DNA of 64,000 bases from HXMU1420-2 sp034670145 (lineage in GTDB: Bacteria; Pseudomonadota; Alphaproteobacteria; Rhodobacterales; Rhodobacteraceae): assembly GCA_034670145.1 (NCBI GenBank), contig JAXMOA010000008.1:62001-126000 (forward strand), in the 5' to 3' direction. The notes below the pieces were generated by a model. It saw nothing but the letters and a program-made list of their open reading frames with translations. It did no database searches and had not been told where the DNA came from. A program made the translations under genes and the position numbers. Of the stretch, positions 43,313 through 52,411 are shown piece after piece (position 1 is the first letter of the stretch; every line of letters starts with the position of its first letter).

Positions 43313-43370
43313 GGGAGCGAGGGGCTCGCCCCTCGCGCTCCCCAGAGTATTTGGACCAAAAAGAAAGCAT
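43313..43370 (-). repeat. Intergenic repeat element with hairpin (copy 2)
   Basis: On the minus strand this reads as a CTTTCTTTTTGGTCCAAATA lead, then a G-rich part and a strong hairpin (arms 43313-43324 and 43329-43342, 2-nt bulge). Layout and lead match the element at 410-457. It lies in the 90-bp gap between pdhB and pdhC and may tune the ratio of the two mRNAs. Confidence 0.55.
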
Positions 43371-43378
43371 GGATCGGA

Positions 43379-44746
43379 TCACCGGTACGTCACTTTCTTG
43401 ACGGCCTCGATCACCTCGTCGGTGGTGACCAAAGCCAGTTTTTCGAGGTTCGCGGCGTAAGGCATCGGCACATCCTTGCCCGTGCAATTGATCACCGGCG
43501 CATCCAGCCAGTCAAACGCCTCTTGCATCAGGACGGATGAGATGTAGTTGCCGACTGACCCTTGCGGCCAGCCTTCTTCGACGGTGACGCAGCGGTTGGT
43601 TTTCATCACGGATTTGATGATCGTTCCCGTATCCATCGGACGCAGGGTCCGCAGGTCAATGACCTCGGCAGAGATGCCGTCTTCGGCCAGTTTATCCGCC
43701 GCTTCCAACGCGTATTGCATGCCAATGCCGAAGCTGACCAGAGTGACATCGCTGCCCTCGCGCCAGATCCGCGCCTTGCCAAAGGGGACTGTAAAGTCGT
43801 CCATATCCGGCACGTCAAAGGCACGCCCGTAAAGGATTTCGTTTTCGAGAAACACAACCGGGTTCGGATCGCGGATGGCGGATTTCAGCAGCCCCTTGGC
43901 ATCAGAGGCGCTGTAGGGCATCGCCACCTTGAGGCCGGGCACCTGCATATACCAGGCCGCATAATCCTGGCTGTGCTGGGCGCCGACGCGTGCAGCGGCG
44001 CCATTGGCCCCGCGGAACACCATGGGCGCGCCCATTTGGCCGCCGGACATATAGAGGGTCTTGGCCGCCGAGTTGATGATTTGGTCAATGGCCTGCATGG
44101 CGAAGTTGAACGTCATGAATTCGACAATCGGTTTCAGACCGCCAAAAGCCGCACCGACCGCGATACCGGTGAAACCATGTTCGGTGATGGGGGTGTCGAT
44201 CACCCGTTTAGAACCGAATTCGTCGAGCAGCCCCTGTGAGACTTTGTAGGCCCCTTGGTATTCGGCAACCTCTTCGCCCATCAGATAGACGGTTTCGTCG
44301 GCGCGCATCTCTTCGGCCATTGCGTCCCGCAAAGCTTCGCGCACGGTTTGAGATTTCATTGGCGTGCCATCCGGCCAGTCCGGGCTGCTGTCGGTTTCGG
44401 GGGCCGATGGCATGGCTGCCGCAGGGGGGGGCGCTGCCGGAGCCGGAGTAGGGGCTGGGGCAGATGCGGTTGGCGCAGCGGGTGCGGAGGCTGGGACCTC
44501 TTCGCCGTCTTCGACGAGAATGGCGATCACTGTGTTGACCTTGACGCCTTCGGTGCCTTCCGCCACGAGGATCTTGCCGATCACGCCTTCGTCTACCGCT
44601 TCGAACTCCATCGTGGCCTTGTCGGTTTCGATTTCGGCCATGATGTCACCGGAGGCGACGGTATCGCCCTCTTTGACCAGCCATTTTGCAAGTGTGCCTT
44701 CTTCCATCGTTGGAGAGAGGGCGGGCATCAGAATTTCGGTTGCCAT
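43379..44746 (-). CDS. pdhB: Pyruvate dehydrogenase E1 beta with N-terminal lipoyl domain
   Basis: 455 residues. An N-terminal lipoyl domain (K43 in ETDKATMEFEAV), almost identical to that of E2, is joined by an Ala/Pro linker to an E1-beta domain from ~130 (MKSQTVREALRDAMAEEM, EYQGAYKVSQGLLDEFG, RVIDTPITEHGFTGIAVGAAF). The extra lipoyl domain is typical of alphaproteobacterial E1-beta. With E1-alpha it decarboxylates pyruvate using TPP. It is 13 bp downstream of pdhA. Confidence 0.96.
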   Translation of the reverse strand: MATEILMPALSPTMEEGTLAKWLVKEGDTVASGDIMAEIETDKATMEFEAVDEGVIGKILVAEGTEGVKVNTVIAILVEDGEEVPASAPAAPTASAPAPTPAPAAPPPAAAMPSAPETDSSPDWPDGTPMKSQTVREALRDAMAEEMRADETVYLMGEEVAEYQGAYKVSQGLLDEFGSKRVIDTPITEHGFTGIAVGAAFGGLKPIVEFMTFNFAMQAIDQIINSAAKTLYMSGGQMGAPMVFRGANGAAARVGAQHSQDYAAWYMQVPGLKVAMPYSASDAKGLLKSAIRDPNPVVFLENEILYGRAFDVPDMDDFTVPFGKARIWREGSDVTLVSFGIGMQYALEAADKLAEDGISAEVIDLRTLRPMDTGTIIKSVMKTNRCVTVEEGWPQGSVGNYISSVLMQEAFDWLDAPVINCTGKDVPMPYAANLEKLALVTTDEVIEAVKKVTYR

Positions 44747-44759
44747 ATTTGGTCTCTCC

Positions 44760-45749
44760 TCAGGCGTAGATATCGGTCCAAAGCTCTTCGAGTGCCGGTT
44801 CCGGGCTTTCGCGCGAGAATTCGGCGGCTTTGTTGACGATTTCCTTGATCTCTTTGTCGATGGCCTTCAGCTCATCTTCTGTGGCGTGACCACCTTGCAG
44901 CAGCAAGTCACGGACATGTTCGATGGCGTCTTTTTCCTGACGGACTTTTTGGACCTCTTCGCGGGTGCGATATTTGGCCGGGTCCGACATGGAGTGGCCG
45001 CGATAGCGATAGGTTTTGACTTCGAGGATGTAGGGGCCGTTGCCTGCGCGGCAATGGGCGATCGCCTTTTCACTGGCGGCCTTCACGGCAAGAACGTCCA
45101 TGCCATCCACTGCTTCTCCGCTGATGCCGAAGGCCGCGCCGCGGGTCCAGAGATCTGGCGTGGAGGTGGAGCGTTGTTGGGCGGTGCCCATGGCGTAGTG
45201 GTTGTTTTCGATGACGAAAATCACCGGAAGCGACCATAGGGCGGCCATGTTGAAGGTTTCATAAACCTGCCCCTGGTTCGCGGCACCGTCGCCAAAATAG
45301 GTGAAGGTGACGCGCCCGTTTTCCTTGTATTTGTCGGCAAATGCCAGGCCAGCGCCCAAAGGCACCTGAGCACCGACGATACCGTGGCCGCCATAAAAAT
45401 GTTTCTCCTTGGAGAACATGTGCATGGAGCCACCCTTGCCCTTGGAATAGCCGCCTTCGCGTCCGGTGAGTTCGGCCATGACGCCAGCCGGATCCATGCC
45501 GCAGGCCAACATGTGTCCGTGATCCCGGTAGGAGGTGATCCGTTTGTCACCTTCTTCTGTCGCGGCTTCGAGACCGACGACAACGGCCTCTTGACCGATG
45601 TAGAGGTGGCAGAAACCACCGATGAGACCCATGCCGTATAGTTGGCCTGCCTTTTCCTCGAATCGACGGATCAGCAGCATGTCGCGGTAGTAACCGGTCA
45701 ACTCCTCTGCCGAAACATTTGGTTTCTTTGTGGATTTTCGGGTGGCCAT
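44760..45749 (-). CDS. pdhA: Pyruvate dehydrogenase E1 alpha
   Basis: A 329-residue E1-alpha: YRDMLLIRRFEEKAGQLYGMGLIGGFCHLYIGQEA at the start, the TPP/Mg motif GDGAANQGQVYETFNMAALW with VIENNHYAMG, and the phosphorylation-loop region YRYRGHSMSDPAKYR. ATG 45749 follows an AGGAGG ribosome site; the open frame upstream is unlike the family. It is the first gene of the pdh set, with a ~230-bp upstream gap holding its promoter. Confidence 0.96.
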   Translation of the reverse strand: MATRKSTKKPNVSAEELTGYYRDMLLIRRFEEKAGQLYGMGLIGGFCHLYIGQEAVVVGLEAATEEGDKRITSYRDHGHMLACGMDPAGVMAELTGREGGYSKGKGGSMHMFSKEKHFYGGHGIVGAQVPLGAGLAFADKYKENGRVTFTYFGDGAANQGQVYETFNMAALWSLPVIFVIENNHYAMGTAQQRSTSTPDLWTRGAAFGISGEAVDGMDVLAVKAASEKAIAHCRAGNGPYILEVKTYRYRGHSMSDPAKYRTREEVQKVRQEKDAIEHVRDLLLQGGHATEDELKAIDKEIKEIVNKAAEFSRESPEPALEELWTDIYA

Positions 45750-45983
45750 GCGGCGGGGCCTCCTGTTTTGGGAATAGTTTAGTGTTAAACTATTTCTTAC
45801 ACCAATTTCAGCTTTTGGGCGAGCGATAAGTTGACGCGGCAAAAAGGTGGCTTTGGGCCTGGGGCACAAACGCCTGACGCCGCGCGGGTCATCGCGGGCG
45901 CGGTGATTGTGAGACTTTTGGTGACGCAGGATGTTGCGGGACACTGCGCAAATGCGAACCGCCCAGCCTGTGTGGCTGTTCGA

Positions 45984-46280
45984 TCAGCGAATGACGATTT
46001 CGTCCGCGCGCAGCAGGCCCAGCACTTCGCGTGCCTGCTGGTCGAGCAGATCGAGGTCGAGGTAGCTGTCGGAAAGACGGTGGGTCAGGTTCTCGGTTTT
46101 GGTGATCTGATCCTGGAGCGCGGCCAGATCACGCGTCAGGGCTTCGCGTTCGGCCTCGATTTCGACACGGCGGAACAGACCGAAATCGCCCTGAACGGCG
46201 GCAAAGGTAAAGTAGACGCTGAGCGCGAACGCTATGGCGAAAAAGATCAATGGGCCGAACCCGGGTCGGTTGGAGCGCAT
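45984..46280 (-). CDS. ftsB: Septum formation initiator FtsB/DivIC family
   Basis: 98 residues: one N-terminal membrane helix (LIFFAIAFALSVYFTFAAV), then a coiled coil (EIEAEREALTRDLAALQDQITKTENLTHRLSD) and the short C-terminal DLLDQQAREVLGLLRADEIVI. This is the single-pass FtsB layout; it works with FtsL and FtsQ in the divisome. It stands alone between the aldolase and pdhA genes, on the same strand as both. Confidence 0.88.
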   Translation of the reverse strand: MRSNRPGFGPLIFFAIAFALSVYFTFAAVQGDFGLFRRVEIEAEREALTRDLAALQDQITKTENLTHRLSDSYLDLDLLDQQAREVLGLLRADEIVIR

Positions 46281-46393
46281 GATGGACTGGCCTGCCTTGC
46301 CTCTGTTACGCCTATTCCGGCGTGTTGGGCACGACTATGACACAGGTGATTCGCATTGTGAATCCCTGCCGCTCCAAAAATCTGACCCAGTGA

Positions 46394-47284
46394 CTAGCCT
46401 GCGACCGAAGCGGCGTAGATGCTTTGAACGCTGTCGCCGAGCGCGGCGTCAAATTCGGCATCGCTTTGGTCTACGTTCAGCCCTTCGCTGAGTGCGCGCG
46501 AGAAGCTGGCGATCATGCCGGTGTTCCGGGACAGGCGGGCGTTGGCCTCTTCGCGGCTGTAGCCACCGGACAGGGCCACCACTTTCATCACATTGGCATG
46601 GTCGATCAGCGGTTTGTAGTGGTTGGCTGTTTCCGGCAGGGTGAGTTTCAGCATGACCTGGACGCCATCGCCCAGTTGGTCCAACTGGTTTTCCAGCTCA
46701 TCGCGCAGGATGTCTTCGGCTTCGGCCTTGTCGGCGATCGAAATGGTCACTTCGGGCTCGATGATCGGGATAAGGCCGTGGCCCAGGATCCGTTTGCCGA
46801 TTTCGAACTGTTGCGCCACGTTGGTTGCGATCCCGGTGGGCGAGGCGGCGTCGACCACTGAACGCATTTTTGTGCCAAAGATGTTCTTTGAAGCGGCTTT
46901 TTTCAGCAGGTCATCCAGATCCGGCATCGCTTTCATCAGGCGAACGCCATCTTCTTCGGCCATCAGGCCCTTGTCGACCTTGAGGAACGGTACGACGCCT
47001 TTTTCTTCCCACAGGAAATCGGCAGTTGGCTTGCCAGCGATATCGCCGTCCATTGTTCTTTCGAAAAGGATTGCGCCGACGATTTTTTCACCGCTGAACG
47101 AGGGGCTTTGCACGATGCGGGCGCGCATTTGGTGCATCATGGCGAACATGTCTTCTTCCGAAGACCAGGCGCCATCCTGGATGCCGTAGAGGCCCAAAGC
47201 TTTGGGGGTCGAGCCGCCGCTTTGGTCCAGTGCCGCAACAAATCCGTTGCCGGTGCGAATCTTGTTTGCCTGATCCTGGTTCAT
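46394..47284 (-). CDS. Fructose-bisphosphate aldolase, class I
   Basis: A 296-residue class I (Schiff base) aldolase of the bacterial fructose-bisphosphate type: IRTGNGFVAALDQSGGSTPKALGLYGI, IVGAILFERTMDG, VVPFLKVDKGLM, IPIIEPEVTI and VMLKLTLPE with the likely Schiff-base lysine. It splits fructose-1,6-bisphosphate in the cytoplasm. ATG 47284 follows CAAGGGG. It is near pgk but separated by a secreted-protein gene. Confidence 0.94.
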   Translation of the reverse strand: MNQDQANKIRTGNGFVAALDQSGGSTPKALGLYGIQDGAWSSEEDMFAMMHQMRARIVQSPSFSGEKIVGAILFERTMDGDIAGKPTADFLWEEKGVVPFLKVDKGLMAEEDGVRLMKAMPDLDDLLKKAASKNIFGTKMRSVVDAASPTGIATNVAQQFEIGKRILGHGLIPIIEPEVTISIADKAEAEDILRDELENQLDQLGDGVQVMLKLTLPETANHYKPLIDHANVMKVVALSGGYSREEANARLSRNTGMIASFSRALSEGLNVDQSDAEFDAALGDSVQSIYAASVAG

Positions 47285-47398
47285 GGAAAACCCCTTGAAA
47301 AATTCCTGGCCCCAAAAAAACGGGCACATTTGAACCGGTATTAAGACACAGGAAGATTCCTTGCAATTGCCGGAGACGTTAAAGCGCTCTGCTGCGAC

Positions 47399-48991
47399 CT
47401 ATTGCAGCCTTCCTGGCACGTCATGCTTAATCCAGTCGCGCATTACGCCGTTTTCCAGGGTTTCGATTTCCTTGGCCCAGGCCGCTTCGTCACCGCGCAG
47501 GCGCATCAACTCTTCGATTTCGTCGCGCATGGCGACACCAGAGGCATCGCCTGCCGCTGCGGCCATCGAGGCCCAATAAAATGCGCCGCGATAAGAGCGA
47601 TAGTGCCCGATGCCGTTCAGGAAGCCACGGGCCGCCTGACGCATGCCGATGACCGAGTCATACAGGGCCGGATCGGGGCCAGCGCCAGCGTCGTTTTGCA
47701 GTTGGATCATGACCTCATAAGGTGTTCCACGTTCGGCCAGGTCCAGAACGGCCATGGCGCCCGGAACTTTGGCGGCTGCGGCGCGCAGGGCGTGGCCGTA
47801 GGCGGTGGCGGGATCTTTGGTCGCCAGAGCTTTGGCCACCAGATAAGCGGCTTCGGCGTTGTCGGCGCGCGAGGCGCGGGCCAACATACTGAGACCGGCG
47901 TTGATGTTGCGTGGGGTCCCAACACCCGTCAGCATGGCGCGGCCCATCTCCAACGCATTGTCGGGCAGGGGTTCGCTGTTCATCGCGGCCTGCAAATCCG
48001 CCACTGCGACGACGGTTGTCAGCTGTGGGGTGACTGCGGTGAGCGTTGGGGACAATGCATCAAACAGGGGCTGAAATTCACTGGCGCTGGATTCGTCCAG
48101 CCGCAAAGGGCCGTCGGCGATGGCGGTGCTGAGCACAATCCGCCGCTCGCCTTCGATGAAGGCTGCGGCCAGGGCGCCGGCCTCTGCGGTGAACCGTTGC
48201 TGGGCATCGCTCAATTGTGGGGCGGCGAGGCCGTTGGCCTCGGTCAGGGCGCTGGCCACTGCTCCGGCTATGATTTGCTGGAAGGCTTCGGCCGTCTGGA
48301 TTTCGCGGGGCAAGACCTGGGTCGCCATCGCCCAACCCCCCCGGTCGTCAATCGTCAGATGCGCCATGTTGAGGTCCAAAGCGGGACGGGGCTCTTCGGT
48401 TTCGGGGTCCATGCGCAGGCTGATATAGTCGGCATCCATGAACAGTTCGATTGCGGCGACCTTTTCGATATCCGCCGAAATGTCGAAGGTGGCACCGCCG
48501 GACGCAAAGTCATAGTGCATGCCCATGTCCATACGTGGGACCGTGATTTGCTGGAGGCCAATGCCAAACGCCATGGCGCGGACTTCGGCGGGCAGGCATC
48601 CCATGCCCACATTCACGTCATCAAAGGCGACCCGCAGGCGGGTGGCCTCCAGGCGGTCCAGGGGTTGGCCGGCAAAGGTAACGCGGGCCGCCGTGACGGC
48701 GCAGGCATCCGGCGCGAAGCCCGGCAGATGGGGGCGGACGTCCAGGTCGAGCAGGGTGATCCGCGAGGCGATCGGGTCGACGCTGATGTCCTGATAGCGG
48801 ATGTCTGCAAATACGCGCGCCGAGCTGAGCAGTGTTTGCATCACGCGCGTGGTCAGGTTTTCAAAGGTGAAAACGTCGAAAAACCCGGGGCGCGACGAGG
48901 GGGCAGGTGTTTCTGTCTGTGCTGTCACAGAATGGGCGGGCAGGGCGAGAAGCAGGCCAAGGGCCGCAGGGCGTAAAACGGAAATGGGCAC
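47399..48991 (-). CDS. Secreted protein with Sel1-like C-terminal repeats, function unknown
   Basis: 530 residues from GTG 48991, which has ACAGGA 8 bp upstream and gives a clean signal peptide (MPISVLRPAALGLLLALPAHSVTAQ). The middle is beta-rich and resembles no family I recognise (RVMQTLLSSARVFADIRYQDISVDPIASRITLLDLDV). Residues ~365-450 look like degenerate Sel1/TPR repeats (LEMGRAMLTGVGTPRNINAGLSMLARASRADNAEAAYLVAKAL). It is probably periplasmic. The frame is open further upstream but with no other good start. It lies between fda and pgk on the same strand. Confidence 0.8.
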   Translation of the reverse strand: MPISVLRPAALGLLLALPAHSVTAQTETPAPSSRPGFFDVFTFENLTTRVMQTLLSSARVFADIRYQDISVDPIASRITLLDLDVRPHLPGFAPDACAVTAARVTFAGQPLDRLEATRLRVAFDDVNVGMGCLPAEVRAMAFGIGLQQITVPRMDMGMHYDFASGGATFDISADIEKVAAIELFMDADYISLRMDPETEEPRPALDLNMAHLTIDDRGGWAMATQVLPREIQTAEAFQQIIAGAVASALTEANGLAAPQLSDAQQRFTAEAGALAAAFIEGERRIVLSTAIADGPLRLDESSASEFQPLFDALSPTLTAVTPQLTTVVAVADLQAAMNSEPLPDNALEMGRAMLTGVGTPRNINAGLSMLARASRADNAEAAYLVAKALATKDPATAYGHALRAAAAKVPGAMAVLDLAERGTPYEVMIQLQNDAGAGPDPALYDSVIGMRQAARGFLNGIGHYRSYRGAFYWASMAAAAGDASGVAMRDEIEELMRLRGDEAAWAKEIETLENGVMRDWIKHDVPGRLQ

Positions 48992-49139
48992 TGGAAAATT
49001 CCTGTTGGCAAAATGGATGTGCCAACAGGATAGACTGATTCGACCTATGTTACCAAATGCCCTGATATTCCGGCCATGTGCCGGGTTTTGCCCGGTCGTG
49101 ATCGGCAGTGGCGTGATCTGGTGCCGGGCCTCGCTGCGC

Positions 49140-50333
49140 TCAGGCGCTTTGCAAGGCCGCAACACCGGGGAGGGTTTTGCCCTCCATCCATTCCAGGAAC
49201 GCGCCGCCTGCGGTCGAAATATAGGTGAACCTGTCAGCTGCGCCAGCCTGGTTCAGGGCTGCGACCGTGTCGCCTCCGCCCGCGACAGAGACGAGCGTGC
49301 CTGCGGCGGTGTGGTCGGCCGCGGCTTTGGCAGCGGCGTTGGTGGCGGCGTCAAAGGGTTCGATTTCGAAGGCGCCCAATGGACCGTTCCAGATCAAGGT
49401 GCGCGCGTCTTTCAGGACCTCTGCAATTGCGGCCACGCCTTTGGGTCCTGCATCGAGAATCATCGACCCGGCCGGACACTCCGTGGCTGCAACCGTCTGG
49501 TTGGCGGCATTTGCTTTGAATTCAGTGGCAACGACGACATCCTGAGGGAGCAGGATTGTGCATCCGGCGCCTTGAGCTTTGGCCAGGATGTCCCGGGCGG
49601 TGGCCGTCATCTCGTGCTCGCACAGGGACTTGCCCACATCTATGCCCTGGGCGGAAAGGAAGGTGTTGGCCATGCCGCCGCCGATGATCAAGGTGTCGAC
49701 CTTTTCAACCAGATTTCCCAGCAATTCCAGTTTGGTAGACACTTTCGCGCCACCGACCAACGCGACAACGGGCCGTTCCGGTGCGGTCAGGGCGGTTTCG
49801 AGGGCAGAGAGTTCCGCTTGCATCAATCGTCCGGCGCAGGACGGGAGCAGCTGGGCCAGCGCCTCGGTCGAGCTGTGGGCGCGGTGGGCTGCCGAAAAGG
49901 CATCATTGCAATAAATGTCGCCCAGATCGGCGAGGTCCTGGGCAAAGGCGGGATCGTTCTTTTCTTCGCCTGGGTAAAAGCGGGTGTTCTCTAACAGAAC
50001 GACCGTGCCGGGTGGGGTCGCATCAATTGTTGCCTGGGCCGCCGGGCCGCGGCAGTCGCCGCAGAAAATGACCGGTGCATCAAAGGCTTTTTCGAGGGGG
50101 GCGACCAGCGGTTGCAGCGACATTTCGGGCACGACTTGTCCTTTTGGTCGGCCAAAATGGGCCAGCAGGATCGGAGAACCGCCGGCGGCCAGGATATCCG
50201 AAATGGTTGGGGACACACGACGAATGCGTGTGTCATCAGAGACTTTGCCGTTTTCCAGAGGTACGTTGATGTCGACACGTACCAGCACCCGTTTGCCGTT
50301 AAGGTCCATGTCGTCCAGTGTTTTCCAACTCAT
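49140..50333 (-). CDS. pgk: Phosphoglycerate kinase
   Basis: A 397-residue PGK: VLVRVDINVPLENGKVSDDTRI, ILLAHFGRPKG, VVLLENTRFYPGEEKND, ALVGGAKVSTKLELL and the C-terminal SVAGGGDTVAALNQAG. It interconverts 1,3-bisphosphoglycerate and 3-phosphoglycerate with ADP/ATP. Start ATG 50333; earlier in-frame codons lack similarity. It is divergent from the cyclophilin pair. Confidence 0.96.
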   Translation of the reverse strand: MSWKTLDDMDLNGKRVLVRVDINVPLENGKVSDDTRIRRVSPTISDILAAGGSPILLAHFGRPKGQVVPEMSLQPLVAPLEKAFDAPVIFCGDCRGPAAQATIDATPPGTVVLLENTRFYPGEEKNDPAFAQDLADLGDIYCNDAFSAAHRAHSSTEALAQLLPSCAGRLMQAELSALETALTAPERPVVALVGGAKVSTKLELLGNLVEKVDTLIIGGGMANTFLSAQGIDVGKSLCEHEMTATARDILAKAQGAGCTILLPQDVVVATEFKANAANQTVAATECPAGSMILDAGPKGVAAIAEVLKDARTLIWNGPLGAFEIEPFDAATNAAAKAAADHTAAGTLVSVAGGGDTVAALNQAGAADRFTYISTAGGAFLEWMEGKTLPGVAALQSA

Positions 50334-50464
50334 TCGTCCGCTCCTGTCGCGAGATCCTGTTGGGGGCTGTTTCCGCACAAATCCTGCATCCGTCAATGCG
50401 TCACTTGGCAATTGGCGCCCGCAGGCTTAGGTAACGCTGCAATGTTTGCTCAACGGAGGGCCCT

Positions 50465-50971
50465 ATGGCCGAGATCAAAGACCCAGAAAACACTATCCTG
50501 ATCGAACTCAAAGACGGCACCGTCGTGATCGAGCTTCTTTCGGATGTGGCGCCCCAGCACGCTGAACGGATGAAGCAACTGGCCCGTGACGGGGCCTATG
50601 ACAATGTGTGTTTTCATCGTGTGATTGATGGATTCATGGCCCAGACCGGTGATGTGCAGAACGGCAATATGGAAGCGGATTTCAACATTCGCATGGCCGG
50701 AACGGGTGGTTCAGAGTACGGGAACCTGCCAGCGGAGTTTTCGAAACTGCCGCATGATCGTGGCACGATTGGAGCCGCGCGCTCGCAAAACCCCGATAGC
50801 GCAAATTCGCAGTTCTTTATCAACTTCAAGGACAACCATTTCCTGAACGGTCAATATACGGTTTATGGCCGTGTGATCGAGGGAATGGAGCATGTGGATG
50901 CGATCGTACGGGGTGAACCGCCTGCGAGCCCTGATCGCATGATCAGCGTCAAGGTTGCCGCCGATGCGTAA
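50465..50971 (+). CDS. Cytoplasmic cyclophilin-type peptidyl-prolyl isomerase
   Basis: A 168-residue cyclophilin without signal peptide. Active-site motifs are FHRVIDGFMAQTGD, then SQNPDSANSQFFIN and NHFLNGQYTVYGRV. The N-terminus DPENTILIELKDGTVVIELLSDVAPQHAERMKQLA is typical of bacterial PpiB. ATG 50465 follows CGGAGGG. It overlaps the next, secreted cyclophilin gene by 8 bp. Confidence 0.95.
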   Translation: MAEIKDPENTILIELKDGTVVIELLSDVAPQHAERMKQLARDGAYDNVCFHRVIDGFMAQTGDVQNGNMEADFNIRMAGTGGSEYGNLPAEFSKLPHDRGTIGAARSQNPDSANSQFFINFKDNHFLNGQYTVYGRVIEGMEHVDAIVRGEPPASPDRMISVKVAADA

Positions 50972-51518
50972 GCTTGCATTTCTGCTGGCGCTTTTGGCCA
51001 GCCCCGCATTTGCGACGGGGCTGAAGATCGAGGTTGATGGCGAAGCCAAAGGTGTCATCACGATTGATCTGCTGGACGACGTGGCCCCGGGCCATGTGGC
51101 GCAAATCACCGAGTTGGCCAAGGCGGGCGCCTATGATGGGGTTGTCTTTCACCGGGTGATTGATGGCTTCATGGCGCAGACCGGCGATGTTCAGTTCGGA
51201 GACAGCACCGACGGCAATTTTTCCATGCGAAGCGCCGGGCGCGGCGGGTCGGACATGCCGAACCTGAAGGCGGAATTCTCGGATGTGCCTTTTGATCGCG
51301 GCGTGGTTGGAATGGCGCGGTCGCAGAATCCTGACAGCGCCAATTCGCAATTCTTCATCATGTTTGCCCCAGGCCATTTTCTGAATGGTCAGTATACGGT
51401 CGTTGGCCGTGTGACGGATGGGATGGATGTTGTTGAAGCGATCAAGCGTGGCACCGGTCCAAATGGGTCGGTTGTCGGTACGCCGGACATGATGAAAACC
51501 GTAACAGTAACGGATTGA
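50964..51518 (+). CDS. Periplasmic cyclophilin-type peptidyl-prolyl isomerase
   Basis: 184 residues with a signal peptide (MRKLAFLLALLASPAFA) and a full cyclophilin domain (FHRVIDGFMAQTGDVQFGD, SQNPDSANSQFFIMFAPGHFLNGQYTVVGRV). Close similarity to the gene just upstream points to a tandem duplication in which one copy gained a signal peptide. ATG 50964 overlaps the upstream stop by 8 bp, so the two are likely coupled. A terminator hairpin follows at 51574. Confidence 0.95.
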   Translation: MRKLAFLLALLASPAFATGLKIEVDGEAKGVITIDLLDDVAPGHVAQITELAKAGAYDGVVFHRVIDGFMAQTGDVQFGDSTDGNFSMRSAGRGGSDMPNLKAEFSDVPFDRGVVGMARSQNPDSANSQFFIMFAPGHFLNGQYTVVGRVTDGMDVVEAIKRGTGPNGSVVGTPDMMKTVTVTD

Positions 51519-51552
51519 GCGCGCGTCTGCGTTTGAGACGCTGAAATTTTCA

Positions 51553-52191
51553 TCACTTGGGTGATGTGCTCTTGGGCCGGAAGCGTTCGCGTTTCCGGCC
51601 CTTTTGCTGAGGTGGCCGGAGCAGGTCACTAGGGCGCGCTTCTATGTCGATTTGCTCCCATTTGCCGGGGTCCAGGCCATCAAGGGTCCATTCCCCGATT
51701 TGCCAGCGGATGAGCCGGAGGGTTGGGTGGCCGACGGCTGCGGTCATGCGCCTGACCTGACGGTTGCGGCCTTCGCGCAGGGTCAGCTGGATCCAACTGT
51801 CGGGAATGGATTTGCGGACCCGGATCGGCGGGACGCGAGGCCAGAGTCCGGCCGGTTCCGCCATCGCGTCCGCCTGAGCCGGCCGGGTGCGCCCATCCTT
51901 GAGCTGAACTCCGGTTCGGAGTTTCTGGAGTGTTTCCGGGGTTGGAATACCTTCCACCTGGACCCAATAGGTCTTGGCCATCTTATGCGATGGATCGGCG
52001 ATCCGCGCCTGTAGCTGGCCGTCGTCGGTGAGCAGCATCAACCCTTCGCTGTCGCGATCCAGCCGCCCGGCCGGGTAGACATCGGGCACATCCACAAAAT
52101 CCGACAAGGTCCGGCGCGGGGTGTCTGTTCCGCGATCCGTAAACTGGGGGAGCACATCAAAAGGTTTGTTGAAACGGATCAGCATGGTCAT
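51553..52191 (-). CDS. RsuA/RluE-family 23S/16S rRNA pseudouridine synthase
   Basis: 212 residues with the catalytic Asp motif YPAGRLDRDSEGLMLLTDDG and the C-terminal LTLREGRNRQVRRMTAAVGHPTLRLIR. The lack of an N-terminal S4 domain resembles RluE, which modifies 23S rRNA. The target site cannot be proved from sequence. The last ~20 codons are basic and contain, on the opposite strand, a terminator for the convergent cyclophilin pair. Confidence 0.93.
   Translation of the reverse strand: MTMLIRFNKPFDVLPQFTDRGTDTPRRTLSDFVDVPDVYPAGRLDRDSEGLMLLTDDGQLQARIADPSHKMAKTYWVQVEGIPTPETLQKLRTGVQLKDGRTRPAQADAMAEPAGLWPRVPPIRVRKSIPDSWIQLTLREGRNRQVRRMTAAVGHPTLRLIRWQIGEWTLDGLDPGKWEQIDIEARPSDLLRPPQQKGRKRERFRPKSTSPK
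51574..51605 (+). terminator. UUCG-loop terminator for the cyclophilin pair, inside the convergent gene
   Basis: GGGCCGGAA (51574-51582) pairs with TTCCGGCCC (51593-51601); with three further inner pairs the stem closes on a TTCG loop, and TTTT follows. It lies 56 bp after the cyclophilin stop and inside the pseudouridine synthase coding end. Confidence 0.7.
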
Positions 52192-52411
52192 GGCCAGCCA
52201 GTAAGCGAGGGTGTTGAAAACGGCAAGCTATACAACTTGTGGATAACTGTCACTGGCCTGTCATCGAATCGGCGTATCCAAAACGCGAGATATTGTGGCA
52301 ATTCAAGGCTTGTCAGTCGCCAGCCACGATATATAGTCAATTGGCATACCGGGGCGGGTTCCCCGCCCTGCGCCTTACTTCGATGGGCAGACAGGGCAGG
52401 AACGATTCCAT

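Noticed and set aside
45831..46340. 169-residue plus-strand frame over the ftsB gene
   Set aside because: Antisense shadow of ftsB with no domain or ribosome site.
47402..48976. 524-residue plus-strand frame opposite the secreted Sel1-like protein
   Set aside because: Gly/His/Gln-rich shadow; the minus strand has a signal peptide and a ribosome site.
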